Both the position numbers and the translations under genes were made by a program. Positions 37,036-49,379 of a stretch of DNA of 64,000 nt are shown here, one piece after another. Source of the DNA: Rutidosis leptorrhynchoides (Eukaryota > Streptophyta > Magnoliopsida > Asterales > Asteraceae); assembly GCF_046630445.1 (NCBI RefSeq), contig NC_092342.1, positions 78,294,001 to 78,358,000 of the forward strand, read 5' to 3'. Every line of letters begins with the position of its first letter. Within the stretch, counting starts at the first letter, position 1. The notes beneath the pieces are model-generated. The model made no database searches, was not told where the DNA came from, and saw only the letters and a list, made by a program, of their open reading frames with translations.

Positions 37036-40000
37036 CCTTACCTTGAGACAACAGATGTTCCATCACCATTACATTCAAAACCACTCATATTTCACTGCAA
37101 CTTGGGAATCCCATGTTGATTCTATGTTACATACACACAAAAACACATATATGTATATGATATTGATTGAATTCAACACCCTTGATTTAATATGTTAACT
37201 TATGTTACAACAATTAATTAACATGTGTGTGATTAACATTACCTAGCCGATTGAATCTTGCTCATAATCTATTTTTACACCCTAATAAACACATACCAGT
37301 CCTCTCACCCTTGCAACAACTCATTAGCCTTTTACACCACCACAAACCATCTTGAACCACCGTAGCACCACCACCTTTAAATCTCGTTTTTGTTTTTGTT
37401 TTAGATTAGAGTAGATATTCAAGATAGCTGTGTATTAATCTAAGTGATTGTGACAAAAATTCGGCTATGGATAAATCATGTTCGTACATCTCTGTTTTTG
37501 AGTTTCAAGTCTCTGTTCTTACATTTCCATTTTCAGTTTTACATTTTAAATAATCTAGCACGAAATCTATCTGGTATATTACACACAACACACCCACACA
37601 AAGTATATGTATATATCATATCATGCGTAAAGAATTAACATAGAAATGGTTATACATATACATCATACATGAACATAAACCAAAACTTGAAAAGAAGCAA
37701 ATTAGTAGTACCTGATTACACTCGCATACCCTTGTGCTCTGTTTAAATTGCTTCATTGAATAATTTGACAAACATCCATTATGTGCAATCAGTCTTGCAG
37801 ATCATTTATTATGATTTTTTTTCTGAAAAGAAAACGATCTTATATTATGAGTATGTTTAAAGTAGTGTAAATGAGATTGATAAAAAGGAATGAATGGGGT
37901 ATATATATATACAGTAATGTATGAGTTGAATATCAATAGAAGTCTGCTTAATGTCTGACCCAAAAATCTGGAGAAAAGATAGATATATCTGCACACAAAG
38001 TCATGATGTAGTAGTTTTATACCAATCTACACTCATCATACATCTCTTCCTTGTTATTGTTCCGTACTATATTCTATTTTGTGTTACAGTATTAATATTA
38101 ATATTAATATTAATATTAATTATTTTGTCCAGTTGTTCCCTTTTATCTTTTTAGTTCCCATTAGTTTCCAACTCGTTTCGCAGACAGACTAATCTTAAGA
38201 TGACAACCTGCCTTGCAAGCTAACTGGAATAACGCACTAGCGCATGATCTGATGAACATCGTGGTCATGAAAGGTTCTTACTTTTGACAAAAATAACGAT
38301 AACTAAATAACAAGCCATGAAAGATACCAACAACTCATACATAGAGAAACACAAAACGGAGAGGATCGAAACTAGAAAACTACACAACCAAACAACTAGA
38401 CAAAAGCCATATATAATATAATATAATATAATATAATATACTCTAATATAATATAATATATATCTTTCAAAATAAATATCTACTACATTCACATTCTCAA
38501 TAACATACATTTATAAATAATTATATGAATGGTCCATGTTTATATCAGTTTACTAGTATGTTTTATGTGTGTTCATTTTGATGTGGATGGTCCTTGTAAT
38601 TTTCACTTGTTACTTTGCTAACGGTATGTATCTAGAATATGTCACGCTAGTAAGAGTTTTTTCATAATCTACTGATGAAAAACGAGTCAAGTTTATGGAG
38701 CGCGGAGTCAAGAATTAAGTTAGGGGAGGCGGCTTGAACGCAAATCATAAAATAGCCTAACAGATTTGAATTAAATCGTTTTTAATCAAATCATTTTGGG
38801 TAGCTAAATAAAAATCTTGAACATTAGCTTATTGAAAATTCATTATAGTTTGTTCAGTTGGGGTTGTTGTTGTCACTCTATTGGCTCTGTCAGTGCAAGT
38901 TTAATTAACGGTTTTAAGAAAAAATGTTTAGAAGGATGTTGAATGTACATTATGTGTATTCAAGGTAGGTTTGGGATTTTAAAAATTCCAGCTAGATTTA
39001 TGAGCATAAACAAATTATGAAGACAATTGTACATGTGTATTATAATGCACAATATAATACAAGAAGATGACTCAGTTCAATTGAAGATAAAAGTCTTTTT
39101 AAACCGTATAAATGGCTTAGGTAGAATCTAAGGAATAGAGGAAGGGATCATGATAAAATGAATAAAGAATTACGTGATAAAAGAGGGTATTTGAACTCTT
39201 CCAACAAACTTTAACACTTTCAACTAGAATTTATGTAGCACTTTTAATTTCATGTACCTTTTTAGTTATAAGAATTTCAACCGGTACTTTTCTATTTTTA
39301 AATATTTTAATTATTTATTTTTAATATTTACAATTCAAAATTCATGTAATATGTTATTTTTTAAATCAATGTCTTTTATTTATTTGTTTAATCATTTTAA
39401 ATTTGTCACAACAGCAACAATATTCTCATTTCAATCTCATTTTCACAACTTTGACGCTCATACAATTTCCCTCCTACACGCTGCAACTATACACCATCGC
39501 AATCCAACAACTATAGTGGTCTTAAAATACAATTACCATTCAAAATCTTACATTTTCTTCAATAATTACAAAGGTTCCAACTCTATTTAAAAGATTTTAA
39601 ATTATTATGGCCAATCATGAATCATCTTAGTACGTCACATTAATACGTAATAATTACAAATAATTGAAATTTGAAATTTAAAAAATAACGCAAGATATAT
39701 TATACGAGATCATGCTGTCGCCTAAAGACATAATTATTAAGTCACAAACATTGAGCCGAAATGTAGTAAAGTTTTTGACTTGTGTAGTTCACTATATCAG
39801 TCTGCATGCTGTTCACTCTGTTCCTTTAACAGTTACAATTTTGTTGTATTCAATTCATTTTCTCTATTATTTGCTGCTAAAAACATGATACTTCATTATC
39901 AGACTACGGAGTACTACCGAAGTAAACTTTACTTAAAAATTCTTAATATTCAATTTAGACATAAATCATGATCTTGAATGATTAATTGGATAGAATGATA

Positions 40001-40080
40001 CTTAGAGAATCAGTTAGCATTAATCCTTTGAAATAGATACCATGGCTTGTGAGGGGCATCTTGAATGATGTTAGTCAACT
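37036..40080. other. Gene-free AT-rich region
   Basis: No supported gene or typed mobile element. It contains short tandem repeats: a 6 bp TAATAT type at 38090-38120 and a 5 bp ATAAT type at 38409-38462. Confidence 0.6.
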
Positions 40081-40094
40081 ACATATAAATAATC

Positions 40095-40383
40095 GAAATC
40101 ACAAAGTTTTTAGAAATAATTGTTAGACGAGTCCGGTGACACTAAGTGAGATACAAGTCATGAGCTATGAATGGATCGCGAAAAGATGTAAATCGAGGCA
40201 AATTGATTGGCATACTTGGTTGCACAATCCTTCTAGTCTTCTTGTGTAATAGTGTCAATGGTTACTACCTTAGCAACAATGACTACTGTATGTATATATT
40301 GAGACTAAAGTTGAGATAGGCATGTAAACTATAGCCTACTGTGTGTTGTGTTATATTAATAAAATTCTGCTTTTCAAAAAAAA
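40095..40383 (+). mobile_element. 5'-truncated LINE tail with 14 bp TSD
   Basis: ACATATAAATAATC is repeated at 40081-40094 and 40384-40397. The insert ends with AATAAA-type signal (ATTAATAAAATTCTGC) and a short A-run (40376-40383). A C-terminal reading frame end, IDWHTWLHNPSSLLV then stop at 40247-40249, resembles the tail of LINE ORF2. Poly-A plus a long TSD indicates target-primed reverse transcription. Confidence 0.85.
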
Positions 40384-40873
40384 ACATATAAATAATCTTA
40401 ACTAGTACTGTATTAACTATAATGTAATGTAATTTATAGATAGATATAGATATAGATGGGGATTAAATACAATATGTTTTTTAACAGATTTAATTATAGA
40501 AGGATATTAAATAGATTTTTTTTATTATCAATTTCTTGATTTAATTAAAGAATAATCTTTGCAATAGTTTATGAAATTAGAAGACAACTAGTTTGGCGAC
40601 CTAGCTTTGCGCCGGTTCTTCACCCTTACATAGCTAATTATTAAGAAAGTAATTATTTATCATTTTTTTTGTTTTTATTTTTTGTTTTGTCAGAGAAGAA
40701 CTCAAAATAGTTATGTGATTGATTTGTAATAAGTGTAAAAGTAATTATTCATCATTTTTTGTTTTAGTTTTCGTCTTGTTGAGAGAAAAGACTCAGATAC
40801 TCAATCAATAAAGTGACACGTACATCAACGATTGGTACAAACTGTTTAATAAAATATGAAATACTATTTATAA

Positions 40874-40994
<121 letters not shown>

Positions 40995-41081
40995 CACTTA
41001 TTAAAAAATGAGTTACGTCGTTAATTTGTAATGAAAAAAAAGTTAAACAATAATAAAGTGGAAAAGTATGTGATTGATTTG

Positions 41082-41143
<62 letters not shown>
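41082..41143. repeat. (AAT)n microsatellite
   Basis: About 20 AAT units, nearly pure. Confidence 0.96.
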
Positions 41144-41144
<1 letters not shown>

Positions 41145-41349
41145 TCAATAATAATGAATAGTTATTAGGTAGTAAAAATTGTGTGGGCGATTTATATTGG
41201 ATGAGAAGTTTTATGGTGAAATTATAAAATGTGAAAAGTTTGTGGTACGTTTATAAAAACTATAAAGTTAACTATTGTAAAGGGTGTGGTTGAATTATAA
41301 AAAAATTTGGTATAAATTTGTGAAGCCACTGAACTTAACTATTCACTTG

Positions 41350-41352
<3 letters not shown>

Positions 41353-41396
<44 letters not shown>
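41353..41396. repeat. (TA)n microsatellite
   Basis: About 22 TA units. Confidence 0.96.
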
Positions 41397-41400
<4 letters not shown>

Positions 41401-42559
41401 ACCTAATCTAAATAAACAGTTGTTGACAAATTTAATCAAGATATGCCAATTACCTAACACACGCCAATAATTATAAAAGATCCAACAGTTACCAAAAGTG
41501 ATGATGCAATTACTGAATGACTGATAGGAGTTAACGATTGAGATTGAATTCGCGCATTGTTGTGTAATGTTGTAACGTGTGAAATAAGGTAAATACAAAA
41601 AAACACGATATTTAAGATTACTATTACAAATTTTTTTATGCTCAATGGAGTATCTCATAAACCCCGTTTATGTTATATAAATAAATGATATATAGGGTTG
41701 AGAATAAGATCACCAGATTATTCCTTGAATCATGTGAACACTTTTCTAATCAAGTATTTCGACTCAATTAGCCACGAGTTACACGAAGTCTTGACTGAGA
41801 TAAGACAAGAAATAATTTATTGTCTTGGCCAAAAGATAATAAATCTCGGCTATTGTGGAGAGTATTTTCTGGATGTAGTGTGTTGAAAGTATGTATAGAT
41901 TAGTCAAAATCTGTAACATGTCTCGAGGAAATGGAGTCTTTATTATACAAGTCAAAATGGGGCAATGAAGTGTTGCAACCTTTGATAAATGGTCATAATG
42001 GAATGACATATCAATGGGTACCTTTGAAATGTTATTATACCCCAACAAAGCCAATAAAACCATGCCAAAACGTCCAGAAAAAAAAGCAACCATTTGTGAA
42101 CCGTTGGAACTTCATTGTCAAGAGTTGCAAATGATGTTTGCCTGCAGAGAAGCGGCGCATCTCTAGTGATATAGAGATGTGGGACATCAAATATTTTCTG
42201 TCCCATTTGTTTGCTAAGTGATGTGGCGCATCATAAGAGAGGCGGCGCATCATAAGAGAGGTGGCGCATCTCACCTCCATTACTAAATCCGAGATTGCAA
42301 TATGCAAACCAGTTTTCCTGACTCGAGCTATCTTGTTAACTCTTTTACGGACGTGTACTTCCCACTTCACCGAGTCCATTTTTAGAGTATGGGGAGATAA
42401 GTAATACTTTCAACCTAGTAAATCTAATCAACTAAAACAATTCATTGGATCATACTAAAATCACCAACAAATTTCCCTATTTTATTGTAATTCTTGATTT
42501 ACTATAACTGAACATAAGTCAAACCAATGCATAAATGGAGATGTTTTAGAAATTAAATT
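41397..42559. other. Gene-free region with a 19 bp tandem repeat
   Basis: No ORF with a recognisable domain. At 42225-42275 GGCGCATCATAAGAGAGG recurs with a 19 bp period (starts 42225, 42244, 42263), the last copy partial. A related GGCGCATCTC occurs at about 42153. Confidence 0.65.
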
Positions 42560-44288
42560 GATAAAATTGTGCAGATAGTCCCTGTAGCTTGTACCATATT
42601 GCATGGATACCCAATGTAGCTGTTTTGAGTGTGGATAGTCCCTGTGGTTTTCAAGTAGAGCAAGGATAGTCCAGTTCACTAACACTGTAAACTTTTTTCG
42701 TTAAAACTGAATCATGTGCGAAGCATGTGAGGGTATTTTTGGTATAATTGTCCGTTTACACTTCCCTTTTATCTATGAACTTTTTTTTATCTTCAACCTT
42801 TTTTCTTTAACCTTCATCTTCTTCAATAATAAACCCTAATTTTATTTAAACATAATCTTAACATCCAAATCATTAACTAACAATACAAATCACAAACTCT
42901 CTGATTAACAAAATTTCTCACCCAAGTCCTTTCCTTTTGACCTGAAGCGCATGGATTTGTCAGAACTAACACTTATTCTTATCCCTTAAGACCATTCCCA
43001 ACCGTGATTGTGACGTCACAGTGAGTTTGGCTAAAAAGTGCAAAAAAGGTGCAAACTGACGGTGATTAGGAACTGACCTTTTTAACCCATGTGTCTGTTT
43101 TTTTGTGTCAAATATTGAATAGGGTGATGTGGCAAAATCTGATTGGAAATGGGGTGGGATAAAATAAATTAATGATTAAAGTATATATTTATTAATTTAT
43201 TTAAATTCATTGATTGGTTGGAAACAAAAAACTGACGGAGCCAAAAAAAAACTCGTCAGGATCGTGACTGACGGAACTGACGGATGGGGACTGACGCTGC
43301 ACTAACTTCGTCAGTTTTCGTCAGTTAAGTCCAGGTAGGACTGACGGATGGGGACTGACGCCGCATTGTATGTGGTCTAATACCTTTAGCTTAGATAAAT
43401 AAATAAATAAAATTCTAAAATTAAAATTATAAATCCAAAAAAGGCCCACATGGTTTCACACACTAAATTCGTAAAACGATGGCCATGGGAATTTTTTAAA
43501 GATTGTATATTAGGTTTAAATTCTAAATCGCTGCTGCTCATGAGTTTTCAGATCTAGAATCTGCAACCTGCAAATCTGATTAATGTTCGACCGGAGTTCA
43601 CTACTGCTGCTGTTGATGTGTTTATAGATTTCTGGGTGAAATTCTTAAATGAAATTTCAGATTTGAGGGTGAGCCATCGCCAGAAATCATCATCATTATC
43701 GTGAACATTCATCATCAGACCGCCTTGAGTTTGAAGTTACTCATGAAACCGCCATTATTGGAGTTCTTGAGTTCCGGTCAGAGTTCTTGATTTCCAGCCA
43801 GAGTTCTTGAATTCCACCGTTATCGAAGTTCTTGAAGTTGAAGATGTTTTTGGTTTCTGGGTTTCATTTTCTGGCCTTTCATGTGAAGCATGAAACATAG
43901 ATTTTGAAATGGTCTTTTATCTCCATCGCTCCACAAACTCAGAAATTTGTTTGTGATTTGTATTGTTAGTTAATGATTTGGATGTTATGATTATGTTTAA
44001 ATAAAATTACGGTTTATTATTGAAGAAGATGAAGGTTAAAGTAAAAAGGTTGAAAATAAAAATAAAAAATCATAGATAAAAGGGAAGCGTAAAAGGACGA
44101 ATATACCAAAAATACCCTCACATGCTTGGCATATGATTCAGTTTTAACGAAAAAAGTTAATAGTGTTAGTGAACTGGGCTATCCTTGCTCCACTTGAAAA
44201 TCACCAGGACTATGCACACTCAAAACAACTACTTTAGATATCCATGCAATGTGGTACAAACCACAACGACTATCCGAGCAATTTTCTC
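42560..44288. mobile_element. Mutator-like element (non-autonomous) with long inverted repeats
   Basis: Inverted repeats of about 340 bp (42560-42898 and 43948-44288) start GATAAAATTG and, in reverse complement, GAGAAAATTG, and share GGATACCC/GGATATCC and CAAATCATTAACTAAC blocks. Flanks AATTAAATT (42551-42559) and AACTAAATT (44289-44297) match at 8 of 9 bases, the TSD length of Mutator elements. No transposase. The interior holds a nested MITE and possibly captured DNA. Confidence 0.82.
42990..43376. mobile_element. Harbinger-like MITE nested in the Mutator-like element
   Basis: TSD TAA at 42987-42989 and 43377-43379. Ends GACCA and TGGTC are complementary, but the inverted repeat is weak beyond 5 bp. 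The interior repeats CTGACGGATGGGGACTGACG twice and has several CGTCAG motifs. Confidence 0.55.
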
Positions 44289-44297
44289 AACTAAATT

Positions 44298-45837
44298 TCC
44301 ATCTTAGTATATTATACATATCAAGAATTTGAAAATCAGGGTGCTCTAACGTTTGAGCCCTTCAATCCATATAAATACGAGAAGATAATATATACATCAG
44401 TTTCGTACTTTCTACAATAAAAACTTGACACTTTACAAGCCATGTGTCCCAATCAATTCATGAACATATCGAAAACTAAGTCTCAAGATTTCTTAAAGCG
44501 ATAAAACTTCATGTCCATATAGGTAGTTTTCTTCATTCTTGCTCCTGCAATGCAATTTTTCAAGAAAACTATTAAGAGATATACTTCAACCTTACTTTAT
44601 CTTGCAGGTCCGAACACATACCTTGGGATCATGTAATACATGTGTGATGTGTGCGAGGTGAGTTGTACGAAATATTATTATTTTTAATACGAAATACGAT
44701 ACAATTTTCACAAGTTTTAATTATTTATATAGATGTGATATACCTAAACCTTGCTACAACACTTATAGGCAGTGTACCTAATCGTAGAGTAGTGTAGTTT
44801 TTAGTAAGTTCGGTTCGTTCCACAGGGAGCTATTGATTACGTACTATATTTTTAACAATTATATTTATATAAAATATATATAATTATATATAGTAATAAT
44901 ATATAAAAGGGGGATTTACCGTTTAATGACCGGTTTGTCGATTTTATATTTTAAGTCAAGCGTAAAGTAAATGACGATATTTAAATAACGATAAAATAAC
45001 TAACAATAATTAAAATGACAATAAATAAAAGTACGAGAAAATATAAAATAAAATAATTATGCTTATATAAACTTCCGTAAACATGATGTTTGACGTTTTA
45101 ATTTTAATTTATTACCCTGAGTTTATTGTCCTTTGTCCTGGTTTATTTGAAACCTATCTGGTTTTTGCCCATAATAGTCCATCGGTCATAATTATAAAAT
45201 GCTCGTCAAATTAACCTTATTTCCGAAGTCAAATATTCCAACTAATTGGGGACTTAAACTGTAACAAGGTCTTAATACTTTGTTAATGATTACGCCAGGT
45301 TATCGACTGCGTGTAATCCAAGGTTTTAATACTTTGTTAACAATTACACCAATTATCCTTGAATATAATCCACCCCTGTTTTAATGAGTCCATTGACTAT
45401 TAATCCATCCCCGTGTCCGGTCAAATAAACAATTATTCGTATTTATAAATATCCCGCTCACCGTACCCAGTCAAGACTATGTGGTTATATATAAATACGT
45501 CAAATTATAAATTTCTATATTAAATTAACGAGATATCATTTAGTTAATATAAAGCCCATTAATAGCCAATAGTCCAATTTCCACAAGTGTCTTCTTTTGT
45601 CCAAACCCCAATTATGGTCCAAAGCCCAATAACCACGTCTTTAATATTTAGTCCAACATCACAATTACTTCGGCTTAAACAAGCATAATAATAACATAAA
45701 TAGGATACATAATTAGAAAGGGAGAATTTAGCTTACAGTGATTATTTATCGCGTAGTGTTACAGGGACAAAGTTTCGACTTTAAAACCCGTAAAATAACT
45801 TTTACATTACCCAAACTAATCTAATATAAAACTAAAC

Positions 45838-45897
<60 letters not shown>

Positions 45898-46100
45898 TAC
45901 AGAGGGAGATAGATATATGATATGGTACACTGAACTCGAGCAGATTTCGTGGCTATTTATAGAGTTGGCCTGATTTTGAGAGCCATGCGATCGCATGGTT
46001 TTTGTGCTTCCTTGCCATGCGAGCGCATGGACAGCCTGTCCAGCAGCCATTGCTTTGTTTGCTAGCTTGTCGACGTTTTATTTTAATATATAATTTTATA

Positions 46101-46150
<50 letters not shown>

Positions 46151-46628
46151 TCTTATGTAATTTTAGGTCCGTTGACTCGCGCGTTGATGCTCGGTTTATG
46201 TCTCGGTTCTGGATTTTTGAGCGTCTTTTCGTACGCTTTAATATCTTGTACTTTATGTTTCGCAACTTGTAATTTGCACAAAAAGTGCATTATGGCTTTA
46301 GTGGCACTTTTTCAGCTTTAGTGGCACTTTTTCTTCAATTCTTTAATCTTCGTGCTTCGTCTTCACATTTATTTATTTAAACGATTACAACTTAAAAATA
46401 GAATAATTACAACTAAAAACTTTACATATTGAGATGATATTGCGACTAAATATATGTTCATTTGGAGCACTATCAAATATCCCCACACTTGAATGTTGCT
46501 TGTCCTCAAGCAATACAGAACTTGAAATTAAATCACACTTCACTCGAATCACTTTTTTATTCTCACACTTTATACATCAGTGATTTTGATACGGCAGTAT
46601 AAACAATGATAGTAACGATGTGGTTTAC
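44298..46628. other. Unclassified AT-rich repeat F, left part
   Basis: No ORF. From about 44741 the DNA has the look of an LTR-retrotransposon non-coding region (GTTCCACAGGGAGCTAT, CCCCACACTTG near 46481). It continues right of element B from 58009. Includes (TA)n tracts at 45840-45894 and 46105-46145 and two palindromes at 45983-46030. Confidence 0.5.
45983..46030. repeat. Twin 16 bp palindromes
   Basis: CCATGCGATCGCATGG (45983-45998) is a perfect palindrome. CCATGCGAGCGCATGG (46015-46030) is the same with one central change. They lie 32 bp apart in AT-rich DNA. Confidence 0.95.
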
Positions 46629-49343
46629 TGTGACGCCCCGTACTAAATCATCATGTACGGACCATCAACAACAGGATCATTACAAGGTTAAGTACTATAT
46701 GCGTTTTCAAAACAGAGTTTGCATTCATTAATAAAAGTGACGTCATAACATACGTCAATTGTTTTACAAATCAAAGTATGCTTCACTAAGTAGAAGCATT
46801 AAATAAGTGTACGTGACCATAATGGTCGTTACATATCATAAATTCATAAGTAAAAAGTTTGAATGCAACATAAGTAGTCATGCGATAACAACTCTAGGCA
46901 GCGGGTTCTACAGCACGACTAGTAAGATAGCGGAAGCGACTTCAAGCACCTGAGAAAATACATGCTTAAAAAGGTCAACACAAAGGTTGGTGAGCTATAG
47001 TTTAAGTATAACAGTAATGTAAGTAGGCCACGAGATTTCAGTGCTACAACGAGCGTTTCAAAAGTATGTAAAAGTATATGCTTAACTGTGGGCACCCGGT
47101 AACTAACTTAACGTTTAATGTACCCCCTTAAAGTGCACTTGGCAAGTGCGTATAACCTCGAAGTATTAAACACTCGTTAAATGCTAGCGCTACTAGCCCG
47201 AGTGGGGATGTCAAACCCTATGGATCCATATCTAAGATTCGCGTTCACGGTTCAAAAACCAATGATTAAACGTTACCGAGCTAAAGGGAACGTTTCTGCC
47301 GTTATATAACCCACACATATATAAAGTTTAAGTACTCGTGCCTAGTATGTAAAACATAAAATCCGCATGTATTCTCAGTTCCCAAAATAAGTTAAAGTAA
47401 AAAGGGAATGCTATAACTCACAATGATTAGTAGTAATGGTAAGGTAGTAGTCGGAAAGTGGTGTGCAAGTAACGGTCCAAACGTCCTCAACCTAAGTCAA
47501 ATAGCACTAAGTCAATAAGTCGTCTCAAAAGGTTTACAAGTACGTAATTAAGGTCATAAGGGTCATCATCAATCATCATTAAACAAAAGGTAACAAGTAA
47601 GACTCGTTTATGAAAGTCGTTTAAAACAAAGGCTGACTTCGGTCAGTCACCACGGCCTCTACCCTTACTGAATTAAGGTGAGACCAGTGGTCATGGCTCC
47701 GTCTATGAGTCCCTTGAGTGTGGTAAAATTTACAGAAGCAAACTCGTCTTGGTTTGACCGTGGCGACGGTCTAAGTGCGAGTAGGTCAGAAATTTCTGCA
47801 CAACGTTAAAGGACATGGTAACGATCGGAGGGCCATAAATCCTAAACCGTAACTCGGATTAAGACGAGTCCTATATGAAAAGTTATCTATTCGAAAAGTT
47901 CTATCTAAAAATCAAGGTTAGAACAGCCCAGGTCTACTGGTCTGTTCCAGAAGCATCAGGTCAGTAGGTTTTGGACAGAACAGTGGGTTTTGGAGAGTTC
48001 CGGTTGTCTCGGTGCTTGATGTTCATCACGGTTCTCATCCTTGATGCGTATAGCTTCAAGTGTACAACTCGTTGATGTGTTAACATCATTTTGACCAAGG
48101 TTTGTCCATCATAACTCAAGTGCAAGTGTTGTAAGTGTTTGATGAACCAAGGTTACATGTAAGTTTAGGAACAAGTTCATGAACACTAAGAAAGATCACA
48201 ACCAAGTGTTGGATCCATGATACTTGCACCAAAGTGTAAGCTCTTGTTGGTTTCATGTCCTTGTTCAAATGTGTAGTAAGCAACTAACAATAAGAAGTAA
48301 AGAAAATGAATGATAAGCCTAAACCAACCATGAAGGTGGTATTCTAATATCATACAACAACCAAGAACACAAGTAACAATTATAAAGATTATAAACTTTA
48401 AATCTTTTGAAACAAAATATGTAGAACATAACTAGATAGATTATGTTCTTGGATGTTCTTGTTATAACAAGATAAAGATGAAGAATCAAAACTAGAAAGT
48501 TTGATCTTGTAACTTAGTAAATAAAGACAAGTAAGTAAGTAAATAATAACTAGTAACTTACAAGTAATTAAACTACAACAAGATTAAGTAACAAACAACA
48601 AAAGATGATGATGATTAAGATGATGAAGGCCATGGTTTTTAGGGAGAAAGAAGAAGAAGAAATGTCTTCAAATTACTTACAAAGAACAAAGAACTTGAGA
48701 GAAAAAGAGAGAAGAAAATTGCAAGTAAAGTGTGTGTGTGTGTGAATGAGAGATACAAGGAATGAAGTAATGAATAAATGAAAGCAAATGACCTCTCTAA
48801 AGGCCTCAAACATTTCGGCCAGCAGCATAAGCAAGGGGGAATGGGTTTGTTTTATGGTTACATGCAAGTAAAGAGGTTAAAAGTTGGTTAAAAGGGTTGT
48901 CTACATGGGGATAATGAGCAAACTAGATTCCTTAAGCAAGTAACTAGTTAGTTTATGTTTAAATTATACTTACAAGTATGCAAGAGTGGGCTTAATGTCC
49001 ATTAAAAGAAGTAGGGTGGGCTTGTGAGTCTTAATTCATGAGTCCATTAACTAATCAAAGCCCAAGTTCAATTAATTAACAATTAAACCCAATTAAAGCC
49101 CAAGTAATTAACCTATCACATTAGTTAATTAAAATGATTAGTAAAATTAATCATGAATGTAAATAATATCTTAAAATATTATTCGTGCAAGTTCCGGGTG
49201 TCACAAAGACGTTTCGGGCACTTAAAGTTCAAGTACGGGCAATTAAAGCAACATGTAAATGTAATAACATACATTCGTTTAATCAAGCGTATTAATAATA
49301 ATAATTATTAATAAATAACGTTGGAAAAACCAGGGTCGTTACA
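46629..49343 (-). repeat. 3' LTR of element B
   Basis: Plus strand begins TGTGACGCCCCG and ends GGGTCGTTACA. Differs from the other copy at 47087, 47291 and 48965 only, as far as I can see. Confidence 0.96.
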
Positions 49344-49353
49344 TTACCCACCT
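49344..49353 (-). other. Polypurine tract of element B
   Basis: Minus strand AGGTGGGTAA next to the TGTAACGACC start of the 3' LTR. The gag-pol stop codon lies 26 bp upstream of it. Confidence 0.78.
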
Positions 49354-49379
49354 GTTAAAGAAAATTTCGTCCCGAAATT

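Noticed and set aside
41779-42379. Overlapping minus-strand ORFs near 42 kb
   Set aside because: Three frames are open at once, with tandem-repeat content and no domain similarity.
48673-48867. 64-codon minus-strand ORF, also at 57333-57527
   Set aside because: Identical because it is in both B LTRs. It overlaps the presumed leader and has no recognisable domain.
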